Positions 20,523 to 28,419 of a stretch of DNA of 36,315 nt are shown piece after piece. Each line of letters starts with the position of its first letter. The first letter of the stretch is position 1. The translations under genes and the position numbers were made by a program. The notes beneath the pieces are model-generated. The model was not told where the DNA came from. It did no database searches and worked only from the letters and a program-made list of their open reading frames with translations. The DNA is from Patescibacteria group bacterium (GTDB lineage Bacteria; Patescibacteriota; WWE3; UBA101185; UBA10185), in the NCBI GenBank assembly GCA_019428825.1, contig JAHYJU010000006.1, positions 1-36,315 of the forward strand. Reading direction: 5' to 3'.

Positions 20523-22514
20523 ATGCCCAAAACAAAAATATCTCTTCTTGAAAAAATCTTAAAAACACTCTTCATACTAAGTACGATATTCTATTTCTCA
20601 ATATCAGCATTAGCAGGTACCGACCCACCTGCTACAGAAATACAACTAGAACCTTTCGAACCTGATGGAAACAACGGTTGGTATCTTCAGCCTGTTAAAG
20701 TAACTTTAACAGGAACAGACCTTGATAGCGGAGTTACAGAAATAAACTATCGTGTAGACGATGGGAGTTGGGTAAAAAAAGTTTTTTCAAACTCACTAAA
20801 TCTTGCACCAAACCCATCATTCGAAACATCATGGGTAAGGCCCCCTCTTAACACTCAAGATTGGAACGTAAGCAACTCAAATCCCGGAGGAAGTTATTCG
20901 AGAGATAATTTAATATACAAGTCTGATTTTCCAAATACCTCTATAAAAATAGGCTCAACAGATGATAGCTGGCATTCAATAGATCACTATGATATGTTTG
21001 CAGCTGCTACCCCATTTACCAACATGTCTGCTTACGCATGGATTAAAACATCAAATGTAACGGGGACAGCATATTTTAATATATATTCAATTTCTCAAGA
21101 TGAATTTGGTCAAAAAACTACAACATTTATAAAATCAAGCCCGACTCTAACGGGTACTAATGATTGGAAAAGGCTAGCTACGAACTTTACACCTACTGCT
21201 GAAAACACAATTGGGGTTTATCTTGAAATTGGCTTTACCGGTACCGGAACCATCTGGATAGATGCAGTAAATGTAAACAGATCACTTGTTCCCGTTACTT
21301 CATTTTATGTAAGCACAGATGGGCTTCACACCGTTGAATACTACAGCGTAGATAAAAGGGGAAATATCGAAGAAACTAAATCAGTAAATTTTAAAATAGA
21401 CCAGACACCTCCGGGCAACTGGGGAAACGCCGGGGCTGTGAGAGAATTATCGGGAGATCTTGGGTCAGACCATAGAGTATATGTTTGGATAGAAGTAACT
21501 GATGAAACATCAGGAATATCTCCATCATCAGATAAATTTCAATACACGACCAACCATCAAGACGTGACAACATTCGGTTATTTTTCAGACCTTCTAGCAT
21601 GTAACAGCGATTGGATTGATATACCACCAAATAACTGGCTTGATACAATCACCATTCAACCCCTAGGCGGAAATTCGGTAAAACTTCTTACTCCAAAAAT
21701 AGATTTTTGTAATAACAATTGGAAAATTTGTAAATGGACCAGATTTTACGCAGAGGATAACGCTGGCAACTCAATATCCAAGGACATTTGTCTTAACGGA
21801 CCTTGGATTAGAGTCAGAGGAGGAGGTGTTGTAAGAGCAAATCAAAACATTGACATGGTGGCAGAGGCACCTATAGATGAGGAAAATACAGACGGACTGA
21901 TTGAAATCGGAGGAAACTCGATAAACTTTTTTAGCTCCTCAGAAAATTTATACTACGCAAATGTAAATCCCCCGCCTGAATATAACTACGACAAAATTTT
22001 CAACAGCACTCAACAAACAAAAACTGAAATATCAACATCAGGGGACTTACCAACAACTTCAGGAGTTTATGTAATAGGGTCAGGTTCAGGAGTAACTTAC
22101 GAAATCACAAAACAAAAAATCCCAAGTACTTACAACACCGCTACATTTAATCAAGTTGTTTTTATAAATGGCAATCTGATAATATCCGACGACATTGAAG
22201 TTTCAAACGCCTCAACAGCTCTTTTTGTAGTATCAGGAAATGTGCAAATAGATAAAAAGGTTGAAAATGTAAAAGTAGGTATTGTGTCCGATGGGGATAT
22301 ACACACTGCATATAACCTTGGCGAAGGAGAAACATGTAAAACCCTCAACATGAGCGGAATATTCATGGCAGATGAAATTACATTTGTTAGAACACTATTA
22401 GGTCAAAATAATGAAAAGAATCCGGCGGAAGATGTAATTTATGAACCAAAATATGTCATAAAAATGGCAGAATATATAGGAAGTAACTCTACAAGGTGGT
22501 TGTATTCGGATTAG
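20523..22514 (+). CDS. exported cell-surface protein with an OmpL47-like domain
   Basis: A 663-aa secreted or surface protein. The N-terminus is a signal peptide (basic KTKISLLEKILKT, hydrophobic LFILSTIFYFSISALA, likely cleavage near residue 31). An Ig-like OmpL47-type module begins with LDSGVTEINYRVDDGSW (about 70-85) and ends with FYVSTDGLHTVEYYSVDKRG (about 260-280). It is interrupted by an insert of about 170 aa that looks like a carbohydrate-binding jelly roll (LAPNPSFETSW onward). Residues about 295-430 form another beta-rich region. The C-terminal 180 aa (FINGNLIISDDIEV, ALFVVSGNVQID) suggest a beta-helix-like module. It is probably an adhesin or pilus-associated protein; the function is not assignable. 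The ATG follows TATTAT by 7 nt. Confidence 0.78.
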   Translation: MPKTKISLLEKILKTLFILSTIFYFSISALAGTDPPATEIQLEPFEPDGNNGWYLQPVKVTLTGTDLDSGVTEINYRVDDGSWVKKVFSNSLNLAPNPSFETSWVRPPLNTQDWNVSNSNPGGSYSRDNLIYKSDFPNTSIKIGSTDDSWHSIDHYDMFAAATPFTNMSAYAWIKTSNVTGTAYFNIYSISQDEFGQKTTTFIKSSPTLTGTNDWKRLATNFTPTAENTIGVYLEIGFTGTGTIWIDAVNVNRSLVPVTSFYVSTDGLHTVEYYSVDKRGNIEETKSVNFKIDQTPPGNWGNAGAVRELSGDLGSDHRVYVWIEVTDETSGISPSSDKFQYTTNHQDVTTFGYFSDLLACNSDWIDIPPNNWLDTITIQPLGGNSVKLLTPKIDFCNNNWKICKWTRFYAEDNAGNSISKDICLNGPWIRVRGGGVVRANQNIDMVAEAPIDEENTDGLIEIGGNSINFFSSSENLYYANVNPPPEYNYDKIFNSTQQTKTEISTSGDLPTTSGVYVIGSGSGVTYEITKQKIPSTYNTATFNQVVFINGNLIISDDIEVSNASTALFVVSGNVQIDKKVENVKVGIVSDGDIHTAYNLGEGETCKTLNMSGIFMADEITFVRTLLGQNNEKNPAEDVIYEPKYVIKMAEYIGSNSTRWLYSD

Positions 22515-23896
22515 AATTTTTTCTTAACCTTATACTCCCCTGTTGGTAAATCCTCGACGATATAACCAAGCTCAAGCATCTGTCTTCTAACAACATCGGC
22601 TTTATCCCAAATCCCGTTCTTTCGGTATTCTCCCCTCATTTTTGCTAGATCCAAAACATTTTTAGGAATCTCCACACCAATATGCTCCTGTAGCTTCAAT
22701 CCAAGAAATTCATCCATTTTTAATATTGTATTTAATTTAGAAGCTTCGGAAACAGGGCTTTTTATAAGCTCCCAAAATACTGCCAACGCTTCGGGAATAT
22801 TCAAATCATCACTTATCTTCTCATTAAATCTATTCACATACTTTTCGGATATCTGAGCTTTGGGATCGTGCTCATAGGTTGAAATTATTTCATATATTTT
22901 TTTCAAAGAATTTTTTGCATTCTGTATAGCTTCCCATGTGAAATTCAAGGGTCCCATATAATGAGCCGTCATGAACAAATACCTCATGTCCAAAGGACTA
23001 AAACCCCTCTGCTTGACATCATCAAGAGTATAAAAATTTCCTAGACTTTTACTCATCTTACCTCCGTCAACGGTTAAGAAAGCCCCATGAACCCAATAAT
23101 TAACAAATTTTTGACCTGTTGCACACTCACTTTGAGCTATCTCATTTTGATGATGAATCATTTTCAAGTCTTCCCCGCCCACATGAATATCTATGGTGTC
23201 ACCAAGCTCTGTTAAAACCATTGAGGAACATTCTAAGTGCCATCCGGGAAAACCCATTCCCCAAGGAGATTGCCACTCCTGTTGTCTTTTTTTATCCGAA
23301 GGAGAAAACTTCCAAAGAGCAAAATCCGTCGGATTTTTCTTTTCAGGATTAGGATCTACCCTAGCTCCCTCCCTAATATTTTCAACAGTCAATCCTGAAA
23401 GTTCTCCGTATTTTTCAAATTTGGATGTATCAAAATAAACACCATCGGAAGTTTCATAAGTGTAACCTTTATCTTCAAGTGTAGCTATCAAATCAATCTG
23501 GTCATCAATATATTCCGTAGCTTTTGTAAATTTCTGAGGTTCTAAAAGATTCATCTCCTTGTATTCCTGCAAAAATCTTTTTGTATAAAAATCAACGATA
23601 TCTTTTGCAGACCTTCCCTCTTCCGAGGATTGTTTCTCTATCTTATCTTCCCCGCCTTCAGGGTCACCTTCTGATTCAAACAAATGACCAACATCAGTCA
23701 TATTCATTATGAAATCAACCTTGTACCCGTTCATTTTCAATGCTCTATGCAAAAAATCAGAAAGACAAAATGTTCTCCAGTTCCCTATCTGCTGATCTCT
23801 GTAAACAGTAGGACCACAGCAGTACATCTTAACTAAATCAGGTTCGATTGGTTTAAATTCTTCTATCTGTTTTGTTAGTGAATTATAAATCTTCAT
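22511..23896 (-). CDS. cysS: cysteinyl-tRNA synthetase
   Basis: CysRS charges tRNA-Cys. The 461-aa protein has the opening motif YCCGPTVYRD (25-34), the zinc-site segment WHLECSSM, the HHQNEIAQSE segment, and the KMSKS loop GGKMSKSLGNF. It is about the normal length. The class I HIGH-type motif reads QIGN (36-39) where nearly all CysRS have HIGN: the first His, which contacts ATP, is Gln, encoded CAG. The rest of the active site looks intact, so it is probably functional. The gene ends 4 bp inside the convergent surface-protein gene (22511-22514). Confidence 0.95.
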   Translation of the reverse strand: MKIYNSLTKQIEEFKPIEPDLVKMYCCGPTVYRDQQIGNWRTFCLSDFLHRALKMNGYKVDFIMNMTDVGHLFESEGDPEGGEDKIEKQSSEEGRSAKDIVDFYTKRFLQEYKEMNLLEPQKFTKATEYIDDQIDLIATLEDKGYTYETSDGVYFDTSKFEKYGELSGLTVENIREGARVDPNPEKKNPTDFALWKFSPSDKKRQQEWQSPWGMGFPGWHLECSSMVLTELGDTIDIHVGGEDLKMIHHQNEIAQSECATGQKFVNYWVHGAFLTVDGGKMSKSLGNFYTLDDVKQRGFSPLDMRYLFMTAHYMGPLNFTWEAIQNAKNSLKKIYEIISTYEHDPKAQISEKYVNRFNEKISDDLNIPEALAVFWELIKSPVSEASKLNTILKMDEFLGLKLQEHIGVEIPKNVLDLAKMRGEYRKNGIWDKADVVRRQMLELGYIVEDLPTGEYKVKKKF

Positions 23897-23919
23897 AATT
23901 TGAGTACAATTTTACCACA

Positions 23920-24564
23920 CTACAATCCCGAGCGTCCTTCCAACGCCCTTGTCAAAGTAATATCATCAGCGTATTCAATGTCTCCACCTACGGGAAGACC
24001 TCTTGCAATTCTGGTTATTTTCATTTTGGATTTATCAAAGTCACTTTCTAGGATCAATTTTGAAATATACATAGCAGTTGACTCCCCCTCCATACTTGTG
24101 TTGGTTGCTAAAATTATTTCGATACCAAGTTGGTCATCAAGATTATCAAAGGAACTTTCATTTACCAAACCCTCAATTCTGTCTATCAGCTCTTTAACAA
24201 AAATTTCATCGGGACCAATATTGTTCAGAGGATCTATTATTCCATGTAAAACATGGTAAACACCTTTGTAATTTGTTTTTTCCAGAGCAAAAGAATCCAA
24301 AGGACTTGATACTACTGCAATAGTTCTTTTATCTCTTATTGGGTCATCACAAACAGAACATATGTCATTCTCTGTTACATTTTTACATACTTTACAGAGT
24401 TTTGTTCCTTTTTTTAACTCAACCAAAGAATCGGAAAATCTTTCTAATTCTTCTTGAGGAAAATTTAAAAGTGAAAATGTTAATCTTTGTGCGGTTTTAG
24501 GACCAATGCCCGGAAGTCTTTCGAAGTAGTCTATTAAGTTTGATATCGGCTTAGGTAGTTTCAC
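23920..24564 (-). CDS. recR: recombination protein RecR
   Basis: RecR works with RecF/RecO in RecA loading at gaps. The 214-aa protein has the N-terminal helix-hairpin-helix (YFERLPGIGPKTAQRLTFSL), the four-Cys zinc finger LCKVCKNVTENDICSVC (about 56-72), the Toprim domain (TIAVVSSPLDSFALEKT, then EIILATNTSMEGESTAMYIS) and the terminal RGLPVGGDIEYADDITLTRA. It is full length. The start is GTG, 6 nt after a TAAAAT box, so a separate leaderless transcript is possible as well as read-through from dnaX 40 bp upstream, the usual dnaX-recR pairing. Confidence 0.95.
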   Translation of the reverse strand: MKLPKPISNLIDYFERLPGIGPKTAQRLTFSLLNFPQEELERFSDSLVELKKGTKLCKVCKNVTENDICSVCDDPIRDKRTIAVVSSPLDSFALEKTNYKGVYHVLHGIIDPLNNIGPDEIFVKELIDRIEGLVNESSFDNLDDQLGIEIILATNTSMEGESTAMYISKLILESDFDKSKMKITRIARGLPVGGDIEYADDITLTRALEGRSGL

Positions 24565-24603
24565 TAGAGTATTTTAGCATGTATAAGGTATAGAGGTAAT
24601 AAT

Positions 24604-26241
24604 TTAACCAACTATCGGTAAACCACCGTCAAAAGCTTCTATTATCGACTTACCATCTACCCCCGAAGGTACAATAACATTCAAATCAGTCAATGCTTCT
24701 AATTCACTTTTTTTCAATTTCTTTGGCTTTTCATCACTCAACACACACTTAAAACTTAAAGGCTGTCCAAAAACAGAATCACTTAAACCCTCTATCAATT
24801 TCCTTGTTCTTGCACTTTCGAGTCTTTCTTTATGAAAAGGATAAAAAACCTCAACAACAACAAACTTTCCTTCAACATCTACGGGTTTACACAAATTTAA
24901 AAGAGCTGTCAGAGAATGATTAAGTTCTTTACTATCCTTTACAAATTTTTCCCATTTACTTTTTACATCTTTAAAAGGAACCAACGGTTTATCATTTTTA
25001 ACAGATTTAACCGAGACTTCACTTTTAACCACCTTTTTAACCCCAGAAACAATTCCCTTTTTAGTTTTTGTAAACTCGACAGTAGTTTCTTCTTCTTTGC
25101 TCAGAGTGATTCCCTTACCTCTTGAGCCGATTGAAGTGGGAGAATCTTCAGGTGTTTTATCTTTTTTAAAATCCTCGGAACCACTGTCCTTGGAACAGAT
25201 TTCAACTACGGCTATTTCCACCGGAAGCTGGGGAATAAAAGAACTTCTTATGTTTTTATGAGCTTCCAATAAAATATTCGTAGCCCTAACCAACCATTTC
25301 GTATTTACTTTTTTGGCCTGCTCCTCAACTTCTTCTAAAACTTCCGCCGTTACATCAGTCATAGCATCCGATACACCTGATTTTATAAAAAGCATTGTCC
25401 TTAAATATTTTAATAACTCCCCCACCCAAACATAAAGGTCTATACCCTCGTGATAAACCTCTGAAACAATGTCTAAAGCATTTGAAACTTTTGAATCTAA
25501 AAGATATCCTACACATTCAACATATTTTTTCTTTGAGCTTAAGCTTAAAAGAGTATCAACATTCACATCCCCTTCGTGAACCTGCTCTAATAAAACACTT
25601 GCTCCTCTGTAATCTCCCATAGAAGCTTCTGCAATTTTTGTCAAATCATCCTCAGATATTTTTATATCCTCTCCTTGAGCTACTTCTTTTAAAACAGCAA
25701 CTATTTGTTTAATTGTAGGTCTTTTGAATTTAAAGGTCTGACACCTTGATTTTATTGTTGCGGGAACTTTATGTTCTTCGGTTGTACAGAGAATAAATGT
25801 TGTTTTACTTGGGGGCTCTTCTAAAGTTTTTAAAAGGGCGTTGAAAGCTTCTGTGGTTAACATGTGAACTTCATCAATAATGTAAACTTTGTTTTTACCC
25901 ATGGTAGGAGCAAGACGAATTTTATCTTTTAGGTCCCTAATGTCATCTATACCACGATTGCTGGCGGCATCAATTTCTATCAAATCTATGAAGGAACCTT
26001 CTTTTATGGAAACGCAGTTTGAACATTTGTCACAGGGGTCTCCGTTAGCTTTTAATTTTGAACAGTTTAATGACTTGGCTAAAATTCTAGCGACAGTGGT
26101 TTTACCTGTTCCTCTTGGGCCAACCAAAAGATAGGCATGGGCTGTTTTTCCTGACTGTACCTGCTTCGCCATCAACTCAGCATACTCATTAGTATGCTTC
26201 ATTTCACTGAATTTTTGCGGGCGATATTTTGTGTAATACAT
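24604..26241 (-). CDS. dnaX: DNA polymerase III subunit gamma/tau
   Basis: The clamp-loader ATPase, 545 aa. The start YYTKYRPQKFSEM is typical. Walker A is GPRGTGKTT (about 43-51), the zinc-binding cysteines are in NCSKLKANGDPCDKCSNC, Walker B is VYIIDEVHML, and LLKTLEEPPSKTTFILCTTE and the sensor region TIKSRCQTFKFKR follow. Residues from about 365 form a Ser/Lys/Glu-rich linker (tau-like) leading to a short C-terminal alpha/beta domain. An AGAGG Shine-Dalgarno sequence precedes the ATG. recR follows 39 bp downstream. Confidence 0.95.
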   Translation of the reverse strand: MYYTKYRPQKFSEMKHTNEYAELMAKQVQSGKTAHAYLLVGPRGTGKTTVARILAKSLNCSKLKANGDPCDKCSNCVSIKEGSFIDLIEIDAASNRGIDDIRDLKDKIRLAPTMGKNKVYIIDEVHMLTTEAFNALLKTLEEPPSKTTFILCTTEEHKVPATIKSRCQTFKFKRPTIKQIVAVLKEVAQGEDIKISEDDLTKIAEASMGDYRGASVLLEQVHEGDVNVDTLLSLSSKKKYVECVGYLLDSKVSNALDIVSEVYHEGIDLYVWVGELLKYLRTMLFIKSGVSDAMTDVTAEVLEEVEEQAKKVNTKWLVRATNILLEAHKNIRSSFIPQLPVEIAVVEICSKDSGSEDFKKDKTPEDSPTSIGSRGKGITLSKEEETTVEFTKTKKGIVSGVKKVVKSEVSVKSVKNDKPLVPFKDVKSKWEKFVKDSKELNHSLTALLNLCKPVDVEGKFVVVEVFYPFHKERLESARTRKLIEGLSDSVFGQPLSFKCVLSDEKPKKLKKSELEALTDLNVIVPSGVDGKSIIEAFDGGLPIVG

Positions 26242-26316
26242 AACTTACTGCCTCTAAGATTTTAGTATAAATGTTGGGGGGAGGTAAACCACTAACTGGT
26301 GTTGGAGTATGCTCCG

Positions 26317-26336
26317 GACTGAGTCCGGGACTGAGT
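26317..26336. repeat. GACTGAGTC-type palindromic repeat, copy 1
   Basis: GACTGAGTC, CGG, then GACTGAGT. The unit GACT-G-AGTC is itself a palindrome around one base, and the whole copy is palindromic as well. This copy keeps the 20-nt core but not the outer CTA/TAG. Confidence 0.75.
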
Positions 26337-26390
26337 TTAGGACCAATTTAAGTATGAAAAAACACGGAAATTTAGAAAAGGGTAGATTTT

Positions 26391-26417
26391 CTAGACTGAG
26401 TCCGGGACTGAGTCTAG
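26391..26417. repeat. GACTGAGTC-type palindromic repeat, copy 2
   Basis: CTA, GACTGAGTC, CGG, GACTGAGTC, TAG: 27 bp, identical to copy 3. It can form one long hairpin or two small ones. Confidence 0.8.
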
Positions 26418-26488
26418 AAAAAAATTTATCGAAAATATATGACAGGAAACCTCTTTAACACCTAAGTTTCCTGGTTTATCAACCTTCG

Positions 26489-26515
26489 CTAGACTGAGTC
26501 CGGGACTGAGTCTAG
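26489..26515. repeat. GACTGAGTC-type palindromic repeat, copy 3
   Basis: Identical over 27 bp to copy 2, with one additional G/C pair outside. It lies 65 bp from the pth stop codon. Confidence 0.8.
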
Positions 26516-26580
26516 CAGAGGGCTAAGCCCTTACTTAAATTTAACTACGGAATATAAAATAATTATCTAGATATCAGTAT

Positions 26581-27078
26581 TTAAAGCTCAATTTCAGAGC
26601 TGAGCCTGGAAATCTTTTCTAATTCTTCCTCACTAAAATCCTGCAAAACCCACTTATCAACAGGAATATTCACATTCTCAGGCTTTCCTATCCCCACCCT
26701 AACTCTCCAAAAATCCTTAGTCCCGAGCTTTTCCATGATATCCTCTACTCCATGATGCCCAGCTGCATTTTTTCCTTTTTGCTTTTTCACACTTCCAAAA
26801 GAAAGATCTACATCGTCATGGATAACAATCAAATCATCGGGGGATAATTTATAAAAATTTACTAATTTTGAAACCGCATCTCCGGAATTATTCATAAAAG
26901 TCTGGGGTTTTACTAAAACATCTTCTTGAAACTCCGCTATCTCAGATTCAAATTTAGAAGCTTTTTTCCATTTTAAACCCTTTTCTTCAGCTAACTTATC
27001 CAGCAAAATAAAACCTGCATTATGCCTACACTTTTCATATTCTTTTCCGGGGTTACCTAATCCAACAATCAATCTCAT
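26581..27078 (-). CDS. pth: peptidyl-tRNA hydrolase
   Basis: Pth frees tRNA from prematurely released peptidyl-tRNA. The 165-aa protein has LIVGLGNPGKEYEKCRHNAGF (3-23) with catalytic His19, FMNNSGDAV (61-69) and VIHDDVDLSFG (85-95) with Asp88. The usual GGHNGL segment reads AGHHGV (106-111), so the Asn that normally helps bind substrate is His109. At 165 aa it is shorter than the usual 185-195, with the C-terminal helix trimmed. Its ATG overlaps the TGA of ybeY, so the two are coupled. Confidence 0.93.
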   Translation of the reverse strand: MRLIVGLGNPGKEYEKCRHNAGFILLDKLAEEKGLKWKKASKFESEIAEFQEDVLVKPQTFMNNSGDAVSKLVNFYKLSPDDLIVIHDDVDLSFGSVKKQKGKNAAGHHGVEDIMEKLGTKDFWRVRVGIGKPENVNIPVDKWVLQDFSEEELEKISRLSSEIEL

Positions 27079-27449
27079 TTCTTTTTTCCTTTTTTCCTTA
27101 CTAACTTCTTCCCCACTTCTTTTATTTCTTTCTTACTTTCAACGGGCATACCATCTCCCTCATGATGAATTCCCAAAAGATGCAAAACCCCATGCCCCAC
27201 AAGCTCGGAAATCTCCTCCTCCAAATCATTATCATAATCCTTCGCCTGTCTTTTTGCCTGATCTTTATTAACAACAATATCACCAAGATACAACGTACCA
27301 TCATCCTGCTTTTCCTTTATTTCAAAGGATAAAACATCAGTCGTATAATCTCTGTCCAAATACTCTTTATTTAATTTTTTCATTTCCTTATCATCAGTAA
27401 TGTAAACAGAAATGAATGTTTTTTTATCAAGGATTTTTTCCAGATTCAT
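27075..27449 (-). CDS. ybeY: endoribonuclease YbeY (16S rRNA maturation)
   Basis: A metal-dependent RNase of the UPF0054 family that takes part in 16S rRNA 3'-end processing and ribosome quality control. The zinc motif H-G-x-x-H-x5-H is present in GHGVLHLLGIHHEGD. The upstream core DYTTDVLSFEIKEK and LYLGDIVVNKDQAKRQAKDY is typical. At 124 aa it is short compared with about 150, lacking most of the N-terminal helix. It overlaps pth by 4 bp and lies 41 bp downstream of the yqeY-like gene. Confidence 0.92.
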   Translation of the reverse strand: MNLEKILDKKTFISVYITDDKEMKKLNKEYLDRDYTTDVLSFEIKEKQDDGTLYLGDIVVNKDQAKRQAKDYDNDLEEEISELVGHGVLHLLGIHHEGDGMPVESKKEIKEVGKKLVRKKGKKK

Positions 27450-27490
27450 AATCGTTTTAAAGGTAAAATATAATATTCTCCATCTTTAGA

Positions 27491-27832
27491 TTATTTTTCC
27501 ACCCTGTTAGCATTGGCCATAGGATGCGGAGCGTCCAAGTCAAAAGGGAAAAATTTTGCAAATTCAAGATAAACCTCTAATTCAGTTTTTTCCTTCTCCA
27601 ATAAATCATTTCTGCCAACCCTCTCATAAAGTTCAATGTTTTCTTTCCTATTTTTCACTTCTTTTTTTAGCACTCTAAATGCGTCCTCGTCGGTCATTTC
27701 CTTATGCTGGGATCTAAACTCAATCTCTATGTTTTTGACCTGCGAAAGATAAAACCTCAACACACCAACCCTTAAAGCATCGCTGGCTTTTTGATATTCA
27801 AATAGTTTGGACTTCATCTCATCTACTATCAC
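27491..27832 (-). CDS. GatB/YqeY-domain protein, shortened
   Basis: A 113-aa YqeY-like protein: the N-terminal helix MIVDEMKSKLFEYQKASDAL, then RVGVLRFYLSQVKNIEIEFR and DEDAFRVLKKEVKNRKENIE match the N-terminal half of the family (normally about 150 aa). The C-terminal tRNA-binding-like half is almost absent, ending FDLDAPHPMANANRVEK. YqeY often follows rpsU, as it does here: its ATG overlaps the rpsU stop. Its role is poorly known; a link to tRNA or amidotransferase function is suggested by homology. Confidence 0.88.
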   Translation of the reverse strand: MIVDEMKSKLFEYQKASDALRVGVLRFYLSQVKNIEIEFRSQHKEMTDEDAFRVLKKEVKNRKENIELYERVGRNDLLEKEKTELEVYLEFAKFFPFDLDAPHPMANANRVEK

Positions 27833-28020
27833 GATTTTTTCCTTTCAAAATACATTTTTCTTTTCAATTCCTTGTTCTTTTTTCTTTTAACCTCACTGGG
27901 TTTAACATAATGTTCCCTATCTTTTGCTTCTTGAATAACTCCTGACTTTAAAACTTCTTTGTTAAATCGCCTTAATGCTTGATCCAAACTTTCACCGTGT
28001 CTAACTTTAATTTTTGTCAT
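27829..28020 (-). CDS. rpsU: 30S ribosomal protein S21
   Basis: A 63-aa S21 protein. IKVRHGESLDQALRRFNKEV (4-23) and the basic tail VKRKKNKELKRKMYFERKKS are diagnostic. S21 sits near the anti-Shine-Dalgarno region of 16S rRNA and helps mRNA selection. It opens the rpsU-yqeY-ybeY-pth series. No Shine-Dalgarno sequence is obvious before the ATG. The upstream leader has two hairpins. Confidence 0.93.
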   Translation of the reverse strand: MTKIKVRHGESLDQALRRFNKEVLKSGVIQEAKDREHYVKPSEVKRKKNKELKRKMYFERKKS

Positions 28021-28419
28021 ATTATTTCATCAAATAGTGTATGTGAGTTATCACTCACTATACTTTTTTGATACAGCCGCAATTTTATCGGCTGGAGAAA
28101 ACACCCCCAAACTCTTACTTTTAACTATATATACAGCATTTATAGACAAAATAATTGTAAATATTTACAGTACTTTTGTCATATATTTATTTATCAGATG
28201 ATTACTATGTTTGATAGTGCTCATTTTCAGATAAAATACTTTTAATCTATTTTTAATCATCTGAGTAAATTATTTCTTAGTTTTCAATGAATTCCAATTA
28301 CTTTAGTATACACACACAAATAAACGGAATGCAAAGTTTATACCACAAGACAGAAGCTACAACAATGAGTAAAAATCAAGTTCTTTTTTTCTATTGAAAT
28401 AACAAGAAATAAAGTATAT
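28021..28419. promoter_or_regulatory. rpsU leader and promoter region
   Basis: These 399 bp hold no gene. Two hairpins lie upstream of rpsU: 28039-28063 (GTGAGT-tatc-ACTCAC with extra pairs, followed by T6 on the plus strand) and 28074-28094 (CAGCCG/CGGCTG). The first ends like a plus-strand terminator, although no plus-strand gene is seen upstream of it. Minus-strand TTGTCT with TATAGT (about 28125-28150) is a weak promoter candidate. The rest (28150-28419) is AT-rich without visible structure. Confidence 0.4.

Larger units (their letters stand above)
26242..26580. other. spacer between pth and dnaX carrying three palindromic repeats
   Basis: No gene is present in these 339 bp. The main content is three copies of a palindromic repeat (listed separately) and A/T-rich unique sequence. 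A promoter for dnaX should lie near 26250-26290; TAAAAT at about 26264 is a possible -10. Confidence 0.6.

Noticed and set aside
26317-26515. GACTGAGTC repeats as an insertion-sequence remnant
   Set aside because: There is no transposase fragment, no target duplication, and the repeats are too short and self-contained.
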